Shown here: one piece after another, positions 1-12,059 of the stretch
How the letters are laid out: every line of letters starts with the position of its first letter
Numbering within the stretch: position 1 is the first letter of the stretch
Origin: Paramecium octaurelia
Lineage: Eukaryota > Ciliophora > Oligohymenophorea > Peniculida > Parameciidae
Direction: 5' to 3'
NCBI GenBank assembly: GCA_905182995.1
Contig: CAJJDP010000029.1
Coordinates: 372,001-436,000, forward strand
Length of the DNA stretch: 64,000 bases
The notes under the pieces: model-generated
Databases searched by the model: none
What the model saw: only the letters and a program-made list of their open reading frames with translations
Told to the model about the DNA's origin: nothing
Position numbers and translations under genes: made by a program

Positions 1-1
1 A

Positions 2-3000
2 ATGTATAGAACAGGGAAATCGTACTTGTTGAATAGGATGCTGCTCAATAGATCTGATGGTTTTGGAGTAGGTCCAACTGTGTTGCCATGTACAAAAGGA
101 CTCTGGATGTGGGGTAAACCACTCCTTGGATAGACGAGTGATGGTGAAAGTTGCTCAATATTGGTTGTTGATAGTGAAGGACTCGGTGCTCCTGATGAGG
201 ATTCAACTCACGATATCAGAATATTTTCATTAACTATACTTTTAACTTCCTGCTTTATTTATAATTCTGTTGGCAGCATCGATGAAAATGCCCTCCAAAA
301 CTTGAGTTTGGTTGTTAATCTTACCAAAAACATCCAACTCAAAAGGTAATACAACATTAATAAACTTTTAGTGGTTAATCGACTACAGATCTTGAAGATT
401 TATCGCAATACTTTCCATAATTCTATTGGGTTGTTCGAGATTTCACTCTTTAATTAGTTGATCGAAACAATGAACAAATAACCTCCAAAGATTATTTAGA
501 AAATGCATTAACTATTCAAAAAGGAGCATCAGATGGGATTGACTAAAAAAATAAAATTAGAAAATTGCTCTCTGCTTTTTTCAAAGACAGAGATTGCATC
601 ACCTTAGTAAGACCTTTAACAAAAGAAAGCAGTCTCCAAAACTTAGAGAACTTAGAATTTGATAAGTTGAGACCTGAATTCTTTGAATAAGTCATTAATC
701 TAAGAAAGAAGATATTGAATAGAATTAGACCCAAAACAATGAATGGCAAAACTCTTTCTGGCCAGATGTATTGCGATCTTGTTAAATCATATGTTACTGC
801 CATTAACAATGGAGCAGTTCCAGCTATTGAATCAGCCTGGACCTATATTTGTAAAAATGAATGCCAAAAGGCAGTAGCTGAGGCATTTGACACCTACGAA
901 TAAATCCTGAAAGAAAATCTTCATAATAGATTTCCAATTTCCAATGAAGACTTAAAAGCCTTCAACAGAAGTCTTAAGGAACAGGCATTCGCTTTATTTA
1001 AGAAAAAGTGTGTAGGAGAATATGAAGAATTCAAGAATGAATTATCAAAACGCATTAAAAATAGATTTGCTGCAGTTAAATAAGAAAATGATAGAGAAGG
1101 TTCAAGAATGTGCTCATAATTTATTTAACAAGAATTCTAACCAATTGATAGAAAACTGAAACTAGGAGAGTATCGATCCTTTGGCGAGTATGAGAAGGAC
1201 ATCAAAATGTTCTATAATTTCTTTATTGAAAATGGTCCAAGAGTGGGAACCAGAAATCAAATTATACTAGAATTTCTTTAGAGAGCCTTAATTGAAGGAT
1301 CTAATCTGTTTATCAGATAATATTCTTAAGAAACTGAGATGATGAAGAATGTGGCTTAGGAAACTTAAAAGAAGCTAGAATAAGAATTAAAAGAGGCTAG
1401 ACAAGATGGCTTAAAAGATAAGAATAATCTTTTAATGAAATTAGCTTAGATTGAGAGTGAGAAGACTGAAATTGAATTGAGAGAATAAGTGGCTAGAGAT
1501 AATTTGGAAGAACTTAAAATTTAAAAGGATTAGGTTGAAAGAGATTTAAAACTTGAGTCTGAAAATGAAAAAAATGAATTGATGAGACAAATTTAAGAAT
1601 TAAAAGGTTAAGTGTTGAAGGCTGAAGAATTTAATAAGGATTTAGAAAGAACAACACTTTTTGGCAATTCTGAATTTGAAAAAGAAAGAGCCTTATTAGA
1701 ATAAAAGATTACATTCTTTGAAAAATTAGTAAATGAAATGAATGCTAAAGAAATAGATTATTAAAATGAAATTAAAAATTTAAGAAAAGAATATTCTTTG
1801 CAATCAAAAGATTAGTAAAGTAAAGCAGACTAATCGGTTCGACAATTACAATAGAAACTAAATGACATGCAAGAGAAATTGAATGAGATGGAGAATGAAT
1901 TAGTTGAAAAAGAAACTAATTTTGAAAATGATTTTAAGAAATTTGAACACAAGGAGAGAAGTCTGACAAAATAAAACTTAGAGTTAAATGAATAAATATA
2001 AGCTTTGACAAGGGAATTAAGAGAGTATAGAAGAAATGAAGAGTAGGTTTAATTAATGTTAAAGAATGATGCCAATAATTAAGTTAATGAGATGATTGAG
2101 AAAGTATAAAATTTAGAAGACTTGATCAAATCTAAAGATGATTAATTAAAATAGACACGAAGTTAGAGCGAGAAAGATAAGGCTTTAATGCAATAAAAGA
2201 TGGAATTCATGGAAGTTCAATTAGATGAGTATAAAAAATAAATAGAAGAAAATAAGAAGTCTCATGAGGCTATTATGAAGGCATTTGAAAATTCAAGCAA
2301 TGAGTCTACATATAAAATTGATGCAGCTAAAATGAATGACTTAAGAGAACAACATAAAAGAGAATTAAAGAATATAGAAAATGAATATGAAAATACTAAG
2401 AAAAGATTGTAGCAATAGATTGATCAATTGAATGAAAGGAATAATGAATTAGAATTAAAGGTTAAATTTGAAACTGGAGACTTGATAAAGGAATTAGAAA
2501 ATTTAAAAGAGCAATTAGCAACCACCGAAGAATAAAGAAACAAATTGTTAGAGTAGAATAAAATGTTGGATGGATAAAAGTTATAAATTTTGAAAGAATA
2601 GGAACTCAGATATTAGAAGAAAATTAAACAATTGGAATAAGCTATTGATGAAGCTGATGCTAAAATTGCAAAGGAAGTTAATTTAGCATAGGCCAAAGCT
2701 GAGGAATCTCTAACTTAATTAAAGAACTTCTATGAGATTGAAAGGGAAAGACTAGAAAGAAGAATTTGTGAAGAAAAAGAAAAGAGTGACAAAAAATTCT
2801 AAGCAGCTTAAGAGGAATTCTATCATAAACTTAGAGAGACTGAGCAAAATTACGAAGAAGAAATTGAAAATTTAAAGGATGATTTAAGGGATCAAGTTTA
2901 ATAATACACAAACACAATATAATAATATGATCATGAGATTGCTTTGAAGTAATAAACTATTGAAATTTTTGAGAAGCACATCAAAGAAACTAAGGAATAA

Positions 3001-4825
3001 TTAATTTCTCTTCAAAATAATAATAATGCTACTTTAGAGTAATAAATGAATTCATTTACAACTGAAAGAAAGAGCCTAATATAAAAGATTGATGTTCTAT
3101 CTAGTCAATTGAACAATTTATAGAAGGAACATATGGCTTTATAATAAAAGAAAGATTTACTAGAAAATGAAAAAGCAAGAAAAGAATAATAATTTGAATA
3201 ATCAAGAAAAGAATGGTAGGAAGAGAAGAAGGAATAATTAGAAAGATTAGAAGAAACTAAATAAAGATTATAAAAAATGAATGATGAATTTTTGGAAAAG
3301 AAGATTGAATATGGTAGAGAAACAGCATTAATTTAATAATAAAATGAATTTTTACAAAAGAAGATTGAAGATTTACAAAGATAATTAGATACATAGTAAT
3401 CAAGATTCGATGAAAAGCTTAAATAGTAAAAGAATGAATATTTGGTTGAATTGGAATAAAAATTAGAGAGAGCATAAGAAGAGAAAACTGCTATTGAAAC
3501 TAAATATGAAAAGAATAAGAAATAGTTAAAAGAAGCTGAATATTAGTATAATAAACAAGCTTCTACATTGGAAAGAGAAAAAGCAATTTTGACTGAGAAG
3601 TTGGGACATCTTGAAGCAAGAAAAAATGAATTAGAATCGAAATTAAAGGATGAAACAGCAACGATAACTTAGTAATAAGCATAATTGAGAGAGCAAATTG
3701 CTTAGGAGAAGAAATAATTACAATAAGAATTAGAAAAATATAAATAATTAAATCTGTAATTAGAATAAGATAAGAGTGAAATTTATACTAGTTATGAAAG
3801 AGATAAAGCCTTATGGGAAGGAAAATTCTAATTCTTGGAATAATAAAAGGAATAAGCAAAATAAGATTTAGTAGATGCTCTTAAGAAATTTGAAATGACA
3901 TTAATGCATTTGCAAAGGGCTAGATCAAATGAAAAGGATGAGCAAGAAAATAATTTAAATGAATTATTGCTAAGTGTGGAAAGAAAGTATCAAGCTTAAA
4001 TAGAAGAAGCAAACCAAACTCACTAAAGAATAGTTTAGGATTATGAGGACAAAATTAGAAGGTTATAGAAGGAAGTTAAGACTCATAAGGATAAAATATT
4101 GATTGATCAACATGGAAAGATCGGAAATTAATTGTTGTCAGAAAAGAAGTTTGCAGAGATGCTGGACAATGAGAAAAGGTTATAATAAGAAATAGAAAAC
4201 ATTAAATAAGATAGAGATTAAAAGATCTTGGATTATTAGAGAATGTTGGAATAGGAAAGAGAAAGCCTAAAGGCAAAAATTACTGAATTGGAAACTAAAT
4301 ACAAGGAAGTAGAGAGCAAGAGATCCACTTTAATCTTTGAATTTGAAAAAGAAAGAGCTAAGTGGAATTTGGATAGAGATCATTTGAATAATCTTAAGAA
4401 TGAATTGACAGATTAGTTAGATAGATTAAGAAAGAAAGAAGAGTTATTACTGAGAGATAATGAAAAGTTGAAAAATGAATAAAGAGCAACAAGAAGAAGT
4501 GTAGCTGCTCATAATATGACTAGCAATAATATTATGACAGGTAACAAATATAGGAATCCAATCAATAATGTTTCAAGTAATTTTTGTATTAATAATTTTA
4601 GCCATTGGCCTTTAAAAATTAAGTCCAACACATTCAAATAACACTTCAACTTCGTCAGCTAATATATCAGTGCTCAAGAAAACTAATTTAGCTGATATAA
4701 CTAATTTTGAAAAAGTTGTTCCTCAAACTTAGCAATCATTTTAAAATAACAAATATTACTTTTATGGTAATTAACAAGGATAAAATGATGATTCTATGAT
4801 TGGCCAAAGCGAGTTTTAGAAATGA
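2..4825 (+). CDS. Guanylate-binding-protein-like large GTPase with long coiled coil (5' partial)
   Basis: The window opens inside the P-loop (residues RTGKSYLLN), so the true start lies upstream. The G3 motif VVDSEGLG follows at about residue 55, and an RD-type motif (WVVRDF) follows the first intron. A GBP-type helical C-terminal domain spans roughly residues 200-430, and then about 1,100 residues of Lys/Glu/Gln-rich coiled coil. Introns at 346-371 and 4577-4601 restore the frame; the visible CDS is 1,591 codons ending in TGA, with very many in-frame TAA/TAG read as Gln. GBPs are dynamin-like GTPases of membranes and defence in other eukaryotes. In ciliates they are often fused to long coiled coils, so a scaffold or membrane role is inferred only. 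Confidence 0.88.
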
Positions 4826-5083
4826 ATAATTAATAAAGTTATCTAAAGTTAATTTATAATAATGATATATCTAAAATCAATCTAGAATGGATATTTAGTT
4901 TATTTTTAAATTGTTTAGTTAGGCTCTGAAATTATCAAATATGTAAATATTTGTATATAATATTTTAAATGAATCATTAAAGAATATTTTATTGTCTAAT
5001 TATCAAAATATATATATTTTTTCTATTAAAGCATCAAATAAATATGCAAAAGATTTAAACATTATTTATTTTATCAATTTCAA

Positions 5084-5583
5084 ATGCAAAACAGACTTAA
5101 TAAAGAGCTTCAAGACTTGACTACAGGTAATCCACTTGCAGGAGTGAATATTACACCTGATCCTAATAATAGATTATAGTATAGATTCAATATATAAATC
5201 ATAGATGGATGGCTATTGTTGCAGGACCAGAAGGTACAGCTTATTAAGGAGGAAAGTTTAAACTCGCCATCACCTTCCCAGAGAATTACCCATTCAAGGC
5301 CCCCTTCTTTTAATTCTAAACTAAAATCTTCCATCCAAATATTAATGAAAAGGGTGAATTTTGCGAAGACATGATTGAAACAAAGGTATTTTGATTCATT
5401 GAGGATTAGGACTAATGGCAACCAACAAAAACTGTTAAGTAGGTCTTGGAAAAAATCTTAAATATCCTTGGACAAGTTAATACTGACTAATCACTCAACA
5501 ATTAAGCAATGGAGATGTATAAAAGTGACAAGAATAAATTTGAAGAGTTTGTTAGATCAGAAACAAAGAAGCACGCCTCATGA
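5084..5583 (+). CDS. Ubiquitin-conjugating enzyme E2
   Basis: The spliced product is 149 residues, the usual size of a bare UBC fold. It starts MQNRLNKELQDL, has the ENYPFKAP loop, the HPN tripeptide and the catalytic cysteine (Cys85) in the GEFCED context, then W-PTKTV. E2 enzymes carry ubiquitin as a thioester and pass it to substrates with an E3. Introns at 5179-5204 (26 nt) and 5386-5409 (24 nt); the second is a multiple of three but contains an in-frame TGA, which proves splicing. The segment before Trp33 is a little short compared with typical E2s. A decayed copy lies about 2.9 kb downstream. Confidence 0.95.
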
Positions 5584-5700
5584 ATTATCATTAGTATTAT
5601 TCATTGTAAAACATTAATCTAAGACACTCATTTAAATGTTAATTTATTCCCAATATATTTCCAATAAAATATTTATAAGTTATATTAATTTCTAGAAATT

Positions 5701-6546
5701 ATGTTCTTTTTAATCGTAAAATTAAAAATATTTTTTGAATTACATAATCTCGGAAATGATTAGAATATAAATTAAGAATGGAAAATATTCTTTTAAGAAT
5801 TTCATGATTACTTTTGCTCAAAGAAAGCCACCTTGTCCAATTCATAAGTCTTAAAATAAGGTGCTCTTCATCTCAATAATCAGCTATATTAAAACTCTTC
5901 AAAATTTTTGTTAGATTGCTTCTGCCATTTTTGCAGAACAAAAGTCATAGTATAAAATTTCTATGGAACTGCTCTACATAACCAAACATCAATTTAAAAT
6001 GAATATTAATTACTTCTTATGAATAGCAACTTTTACTAAGACCTTACTTCAAAAAGAGTTAAAGAAAGAAGCATAGGTGATGCATACGATAGAGTTAAAT
6101 AATGGAGATATTTCTTCAGAAATGGAATTTAAGAAAATGGAATTTAAAAAAAGGTTACTTTGAAAGAGGCTGCTGATCTAGTAAAGGTCCCTAAAAAGAC
6201 TCTAGAAGATTACATTCAAATTTTCAATAAAGCTGAATTAATTGTCAATATTGAAGAGATTTCAGAAAAAAAGATGGGATATTTAAGATCTTTTATGAAA
6301 AAAAATAAATCCAAAATTAGAAAAGCTATGATTCATAAAAAGCAACAGCAAATTGAAGAAAATCTCAAAAAGTAAAATTAAGAAGTCTATGAAAATACAA
6401 AATAAAATAAAAATGAAGATGAATCAATTACGTCTCCTTACCCATACTAATAAAATATTCTATCTGATTTTTGTGATGACTAGAACGATTGGGAATAATA
6501 CAGTAATAATATTTTCAAAATATTTCCAAATCCCCACTTTGATTGA
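5701..6546 (+). CDS. Hypothetical protein with helix-turn-helix-like motif
   Basis: An unspliced 281-codon frame with no TGA, opening 118 bases after the E2 stop. Around residues 150-175 it has the segment TLKEAADLVKVPKKTLEDY, which reads like a short helix-turn-helix or homeobox-like helix pair; a Cys-rich bit (CFCHFC) lies near residue 75. A Lys/Gln-rich helical tail follows. The start ATG at 5701 is the first in this frame. Ciliate transcription-type proteins often carry this kind of motif, but no family can be named. Function unknown; nuclear DNA binding is only a possibility. Confidence 0.7.
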
Positions 6547-6910
6547 TTTTATGTTTATATATTTATAAAATATGGATGATAAAAACTTCAATAAAATCTC
6601 AATTCTCAATTCTCATGTCAAATAGTTTAAATTAAAATAACTTACGCCACCAAAGTGAGGGCATTGAGATTAAGAAAATTAAACTTCAAATATTGATGCA
6701 TAATTTATATTATTAAAATATATCTAAAAATAGTGAATTAAATTTCACATATAAACGTATTACATACTGATTTTTTATTGAAAATTCATCCATTTAAAGT
6801 CTTGCAAATATTTAGTTAATCCTTAAGTTTTCAATTCTGCATATTTGAAGTTAATATTCAAATATCAAAGAGTATTTTGGGATTTTAATCGGTCAAATTA
6901 GAGATCAATA

Positions 6911-7132
6911 ATGTCTTTTCTCAAAACATAAAATTTAGGTAAAAATTAAACAGTACCACCTAAAAAGATCCATTAATAATAGGTTATTTCCATCTTCTTT
7001 AATTCCTATTTTCGAATGAATTTCCTAAAATTATTCGCTGTCTAGACTTTCTTCATCATATTTCTTATTTAAATAGTTCCTAGATTAAGAGAGTCTGATT
7101 TTATTTAGAATATTTATATCTATATGCTATGA
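6911..7132 (+). CDS. Possible small membrane protein (73 aa)
   Basis: A short intron-free frame from ATG to TGA. Residues about 36-57 are strongly hydrophobic (FLKLFAVQTFFIIFLIQIV), giving one probable membrane segment after a Gln-rich polar N-terminus. No family is recognised. It lies in an otherwise gene-poor kilobase. Codon use is like the neighbours, but the length makes a chance frame possible. Confidence 0.35.
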
Positions 7133-7343
7133 GTAAGAGAGGAGAGTCTATAATACAAAAAATTTAATTACAAATATTAATATTTTTTATGACAACTAGA
7201 TATTTACAAAACCCATTAAGAGTGTCTAATCCTCAAATCAATTTTGATATTACAATCTTTATACTATTATGTAATAGCTTAAATTAAGAATAAGTAAGTT
7301 GTTAAGAATAAGCGAGAGTAACCATCTTATTAGTTTAATTGAT

Positions 7344-7946
7344 ATGACTTAGAACAAATATATTGAAAAAGATATGGTAACCTTATGGTAAAATTCGATT
7401 GCTCACATAAATACTTCAAACCTTTAACCTGTTAATCAAGAATAAAGATAATCATCAAAATTTAGTTAGATTCCAAGTATGATCTAATCAAAATTGAGTA
7501 AATCGGTTACATATAATTTAACTTAGTGCTCCTTTTAATTATTAGTAAAAAAATAAAATGAAAGGCAAAAGAAGAAACCTGAACCTTAAAATTAACAATA
7601 AAATATAGATTCTTCATTTTAAAATAGATTTTATGTTGATGATAATAAAAGAATTCCTCATATCATTCCAAAAAAGTATCGAAGCATATCAAGTCAATAT
7701 TCTCCTACAGGACTTTAATAATATTTAAATCAAAAAGAATCTAATTTAAGTGTTAATAAAAAATGGTTATAAGTTTCACCTCGTGGATAATCACATAGTA
7801 TATAATTAAGAGTGCAAGCTCAGTTGGATAATTCATTAGTTAAATAAAATTTTAAAGATAGATGCAGAAGCACTACAGGATGTTTAGCAAATAAACATCT
7901 ATTCCTTACTTAAAAAATTTAGAATTTCTAAAAATTAGATTCCTGA
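7344..7946 (+). CDS. Hypothetical Ser/Gln-rich protein (200 aa)
   Basis: An open frame without TGA from ATG 7344 to the TGA at 7944. The product is polar, rich in Gln, Asn, Lys and Ser, with segments such as RIPHIIPKKYRSISSQY and LQVSPRGQSHS that resemble disordered, phosphorylatable ciliate proteins. An alternative model starts at ATG 7189 and removes a 35-nt intron (7334-7368 region), adding about 50 residues. No domain recognised. Confidence 0.55.
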
Positions 7947-7994
7947 TTGTTTTGAATTTTATATTTTTAACATTAGATCAAAATAACAAAATTT

Positions 7995-8300
7995 TTATAT
8001 AATATCTAGCATTAGTATACACAAAGGCTGATTCTAATTATAGATAATAGAATAAATTCAATTTTTAAATCAAATAGATTGCTGCTTTTTCATAGCCAGA
8101 AGGTTCAGCATATTTAGGAGTGGAATCTTAACAGTTTATTTACCTTTCAACTGTTCTTGCTTAAAGCCTTAGAAGCCAAAATTTTGTATCAAATTCATTA
8201 GAAATGAACAGAGATTGATTGAGACATGGTTATTTAGATTGTAAACATTTTGAATTAAACTAAGCAGGAGTAGATATATAAGATTCAGGGGTGCCTGGTA
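7995..8300 (+). pseudogene. Decayed copy of the E2 ubiquitin-conjugating enzyme gene
   Basis: Bases from about 8010 to 8235 align by eye with 5130-5380 of the intact E2 gene, roughly three bases in four matching. Matching landmarks are TGATTCTAATTATAGA, a counterpart of the first E2 intron ending in CAAATAG, CCAGAAGGTTCAGCATATT and AAAATTTTGTATCAAATTC. A further stretch near 8255-8295 matches the 3' part of the E2 CDS (about 5495-5545) after a deletion. The frame is broken by indels and the HPN/Cys region is lost. It looks like a duplicate that decayed in place, not an active gene. Confidence 0.75.
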
Positions 8301-8681
8301 TCATATAATTATTTATCTTATCACATATTTCAATAATAGTAGTAATATCAATTTATATAATTATTTATTTTTAGTTATATCTTCTATATCTATATATGAC
8401 TTAATTATCAATCTTGGATAACTTAAGATTCGTATGAATTGAATCATATATAAGGCATTAATTTTAAATTGTGATAGAATGGTTTTATGCATAATAAGCA
8501 AAAATATGTGCATAAAATGCTTCTAATTTTTGAATTTACAATGTTTGTTATAATATATAGTTTTAGATAGATAGGATTTTAAAATAATACCAGGAGAATT
8601 GTAGTTTAAAATAATCAAAGTTTGAACATTTACTTTTTGAAAGCATAAAAATTTATATCTTTTATTTTTAAAATATACATT
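8240..8681. other. A+T-rich intergenic stretch
   Basis: Apart from the end of the E2 relic, I see no frame on either strand with protein-like composition here. It contains poly-T and TATATA tracts typical of ciliate spacers and the upstream region of the S11 gene. Confidence 0.5.
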
Positions 8682-9212
8682 ATGGCAGACGTCCAAACAT
8701 AAAGAGCCTTTTAAAAGCAAGAAGGAATCTTTTAAAATTCTAAAAAACTTTTGGCCAAGAAAACCTCTAAAGGAGTGAGATACTGGAAAGAAGTTGGACT
8801 TGGATTCAAAGTACCAAAGGAAGCTATTGAAGGCCATTATATTGATAAGAAATGCCCATTTACTGGAAATGTTAGCGTCAGAGGAGCAATCTTAAAGTAT
8901 ATATATAAAAATAGTGTAATTACAGAGGCATAGTCATCTCAACCAAAATGACCAGAACAATTATTATTAGAAGAGATTATTTGCACTATGTTGCCAAATA
9001 TAATAGATATGAAAAGAGACATAGAAATGTCCCAGTCCATATTTCACCTGCATTTGGCCCAGTTAAGGAAGGTGATATTGTTGTATGTGGATAATGCAGG
9101 TATTTTGATTAACAATGATAGACCATTATCTAAAACAGTGAGATTCAATGTTTTGAAAGTTATCCCAAATGAAATCATTGGTAATGTCAGAAAGCAATTT
9201 GTTTTATTTTGA
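8682..9212 (+). CDS. RPS11: 40S ribosomal protein S11 (uS17)
   Basis: The spliced product is 159 residues, matching eukaryotic S11. Diagnostic segments are [16 protein letters not shown] near residue 50, [19 protein letters not shown] after intron 1, [15 protein letters not shown], and [13 protein letters not shown] after intron 2. uS17 binds 18S rRNA in the small-subunit body. Introns are 8897-8925 (29 nt) and 9100-9121 (22 nt). The CDS is 480 bases including TGA. Start at ATG 8682 gives the expected MADVQTQRAFQKQ N-terminus. Confidence 0.97.
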
Positions 9213-10436
9213 TTCAATAACATCATATTCAAGTACATTATATAAAGTTCAGAATATTTTATATTATTTTTTTATCAATTTTATAACAAATTTATTCAAT
9301 TCTTATATAAAGCAGGTGCTAAATTAACAAGAGATTGTTGTTGGAGTTCTATTATTACATAAATTTAATAAATCTTTCTCAAATATATTTATAGAAAGAA
9401 TGAATGTAGTTTAGATACAAAATAATTATAATTCAAAAGTACAAAATTGCAATAATTAAATTCTATGCTTTCGCATATTCAATTACTTTATAGTTAAGAC
9501 ATTTTTAAGATATAAGACAAAATACTCATTTTAATAGACATAAATACATATCAACTATTTACATATTAAGATGATATGTAAAGCAATATTGGAAAGAGAG
9601 ATATTCATATATTACAAATTAAGTGATGGGCATTTACTTAATTTATTACTGATATTTTGAATCTAAAAGATTTAAGTATTTTGGGTAATATCTAATTGAT
9701 ATTAAATATAAGGATTAAAAGGAATTTCATACGATATAAATAAGATGAGTTTAATAATCTAGGAAAAAGGATATTGAGGAATTGTCTCTAAGTTTGTTTA
9801 AGCAACGATCGAAACTTTCATTTATCAAAAATTTATACTAATTCATTCTTATTTATGTCTTCACTATTTAATTTTCTCAATAATTAGGATATATTATGGA
9901 GAGGTGATTTCTAAGTTAAGTTCAACATTTTATTTTTGACTTTCAACTTATATGATCTTTTTTAGAATAAACTATCCTAAAGTTCTTACATTTTTTTTGA
10001 TTTCTTGGGAGATTCTACAAAGGAGGATAATTCATGAAATTAGTATTATTACTAATGCACTTCAGTGTATTGTTTAGTAAGCTTTTGAGATTTTCTTTCT
10101 TCACTGATGACTTGATATCCCACTTATTTTTTATTAGCAAAATAACTTGATTTGTAATTCTGGATTTTATGGTATTCTTACTTTTTCTAATGGATAGAAG
10201 GCAACCTATCTTAGAGCTATCGTTTTGTTGGTGTAATTTCAGGGGATTATGAGAGTTATTTTAATTAATTTATATATGGAGATGTCTAATACTGTTGCCA
10301 TCCTTCCAGCTCTATTAATTTCATCATAAAATTAATTAAATATAATTCTTAAAAAAATAAACCTTCATTTTCGATTGTATATCCATGAACAGTAACATTA
10401 TTTTAATTATTTAAAATTTGGAATTATTGATAAAAA
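9213..10436. other. Gene-poor stretch with possible eroded coding fragments
   Basis: No complete gene could be modelled. On the plus strand a 60-codon frame (9855-10037) and later fragments reading SGFYGILTFSNGQKATYL (about 10160-10220) and DYESYFNQFIYGDV (about 10240-10285) look protein-like but sit in different frames with TGAs between them. Either introns I could not place connect them, or this is a dead gene. The first 600 bases (9213-9850) show nothing convincing. Confidence 0.4.
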
Positions 10437-10818
10437 ATGAATAGGAATGAAGATGAGACAAATAAACTATTACAAGAAATTAGAAACGAAGTTACTGAAT
10501 TTACCACTACAAATTTCTTTGGTTAAGTTGCTGAGAACTATTAAAATTATGAAAAATAGTGTTTTGAAGAGAATAATACAAATAGCATTCAATTTGTGAA
10601 GTGTAAAATTATTAATAATGTAAGGCATGATGAAATTTCAAAAGAGATAAATAAAGGAAGAACAGAAAATGGAGTTTAAAATAGATTACCTAAAAAATGA
10701 AATAGCTGAGTGTCTTAACACCAACGAAAGAACTTAATGTCAATAATTAGCTATCAATAATATAATGTAGATATAGCAAGAATTTTTGAAGAGCATAGAA
10801 TTAACATTGAAGAAATGA
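10437..10818 (+). CDS. Small four-cysteine helical protein, copy A
   Basis: The model joins 10437-10619 to 10666-10818 by removing a 46-nt GT...CAG segment, unusually long for this window; a 37-nt AAG variant is also in frame. The product is about 111 residues with cysteines spaced C-x13-C and C-x8-C in two helix-like segments (QCFEENN...VKC and ECLNTNERTQC). The next gene has exactly the same spacing. The pattern recalls paired-cysteine helical hairpins such as small TIM or CHCH chaperones, but the spacings differ, so the family is unknown. Confidence 0.6.
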
Positions 10819-10851
10819 GTGTTATTATTTTAATTAAAATTTATTTCTGGT

Positions 10852-11208
10852 ATGAGTGCAGCAAGTCCTGTTCATCAATAATTATAAAAAACATTAGATG
10901 TAGTTCAAAGAGGATTTGAAGAATTAGTCTAAAATATTCCATAATAATATCATGAGCAATGCATGAGTTAAAATGGCAAAAATATAGAGAAATATGCATA
11001 ATGTATATTGAATTGATAATTTACAAAAGGTATGTATAAAAGGAGCAAAAATGTTGATAAATAAATGAAAGCCTTTGATTTTAAGATGTTATTTATGGGA
11101 ATCACATTTGATTAATGTATCAAGACAACTTCATAAGATTAATGTATTCAAAATGCAAAATCAACTGTTGAAAAATTCATCGATGATTTTAAAAAGAATG
11201 TTTAATGA
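10852..11208 (+). CDS. Small four-cysteine helical protein, copy B
   Basis: Begins 33 bases after copy A and on the same strand. Splicing out 11003-11029 (27 nt, AAG acceptor) gives 109 residues. It repeats the C-x13-C (QCMSQNGKNIEKYAQC) and C-x8-C (QCIKTTSQDQC) arrangement of its neighbour, followed by an amphipathic helix ending in a Lys-rich tail. The two are diverged tandem paralogues. A disulphide-locked helical hairpin, perhaps organellar, is inferred; there is no recognised targeting signal. Confidence 0.62.
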
Positions 11209-11287
11209 TCAAATAATCTATTCATATTATACATATTCCTGAAAACCTAATATTTTTTGTTGATTCTTTATAAATATCGAATAAAAA

Positions 11288-11998
11288 TGTATAATAAAAA
11301 ATTATTAGTAATCAAGTCAGAAGTTTACACAAAACAACAATTAGAGTAACTAAATCAGAAAGGAATTCAGACTAGTCATTTGAATCTATTGCAATTTGCA
11401 TATAAATAATTTGAAATAGATCAAGGCATTAATTATGATTGTAATCCAAAATTTCTACTAAATGAAAGATATTCTATTTCATAGTGTTAATGGAGTTTAA
11501 TCTTACATCCAATGTCAAACTAAATGCAAATCAAAAAATTACTTAGTTGTAGGCAATAAAACGAAAGAGAAAATAGAGAAAGAATTGGGATGTGATTCCA
11601 TCTAGGTTTTTAACAATTAGAATGAACTGACAATGTATTTGTTATCATAAAATTAACAGTTGAATTTGTTATACATAATTGGTAATCTGTCGGAAATTGG
11701 AATAGAACTCTAAAGTATTATTAATCATTAAATTAGATAAACATTAAGTTACCATCATTGAAGGTTATCAAACATAATCAAATAATGCATAGGAAAAGTA
11801 AAATATTGATTTTAGCTAATTTGATTACATAGTTTATTACAGCAATTCAAATTATAATCAATTTAAAGAAATGTAAAAAGAATTAAAAGACAATGTGCTT
11901 CATATTTTTATTGGATAGAAATGTAGTCAAGGTCATAATGAGAAGAATTTTAAAATATTGCCTGCTCCAACATTTGAATGTCTATTAGAATGTTTATG
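11288..11998 (+). pseudogene. Unknown coding region with unresolved frame (gene or pseudogene)
   Basis: Three plus-strand segments look coding: the first from ATG 11288 (MYNKKLLVIKSEVYTKQQ), a middle one around 11630-11740 (VEFVIHNWQSVGNWNRTLKYY), and a last one ending KCSQGHNEKNFKILPAP before the TGA near 11996-11998. A 28-nt intron near 11549-11576 joins the first part. The step from the middle to the last frame needs either a 38-nt intron or a frameshift. The protein has no family I recognise. Confidence 0.45.
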
Positions 11999-12059
11999 AA
12001 AAAAAAATTAAAATATTATTTAGAAAATTTTTTAGTAATTTTATTATTTATTAATATAC

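Noticed and set aside
6572-6658. 28-codon plus-strand frame
   Set aside because: Too short, no conserved feature, isolated in spacer.
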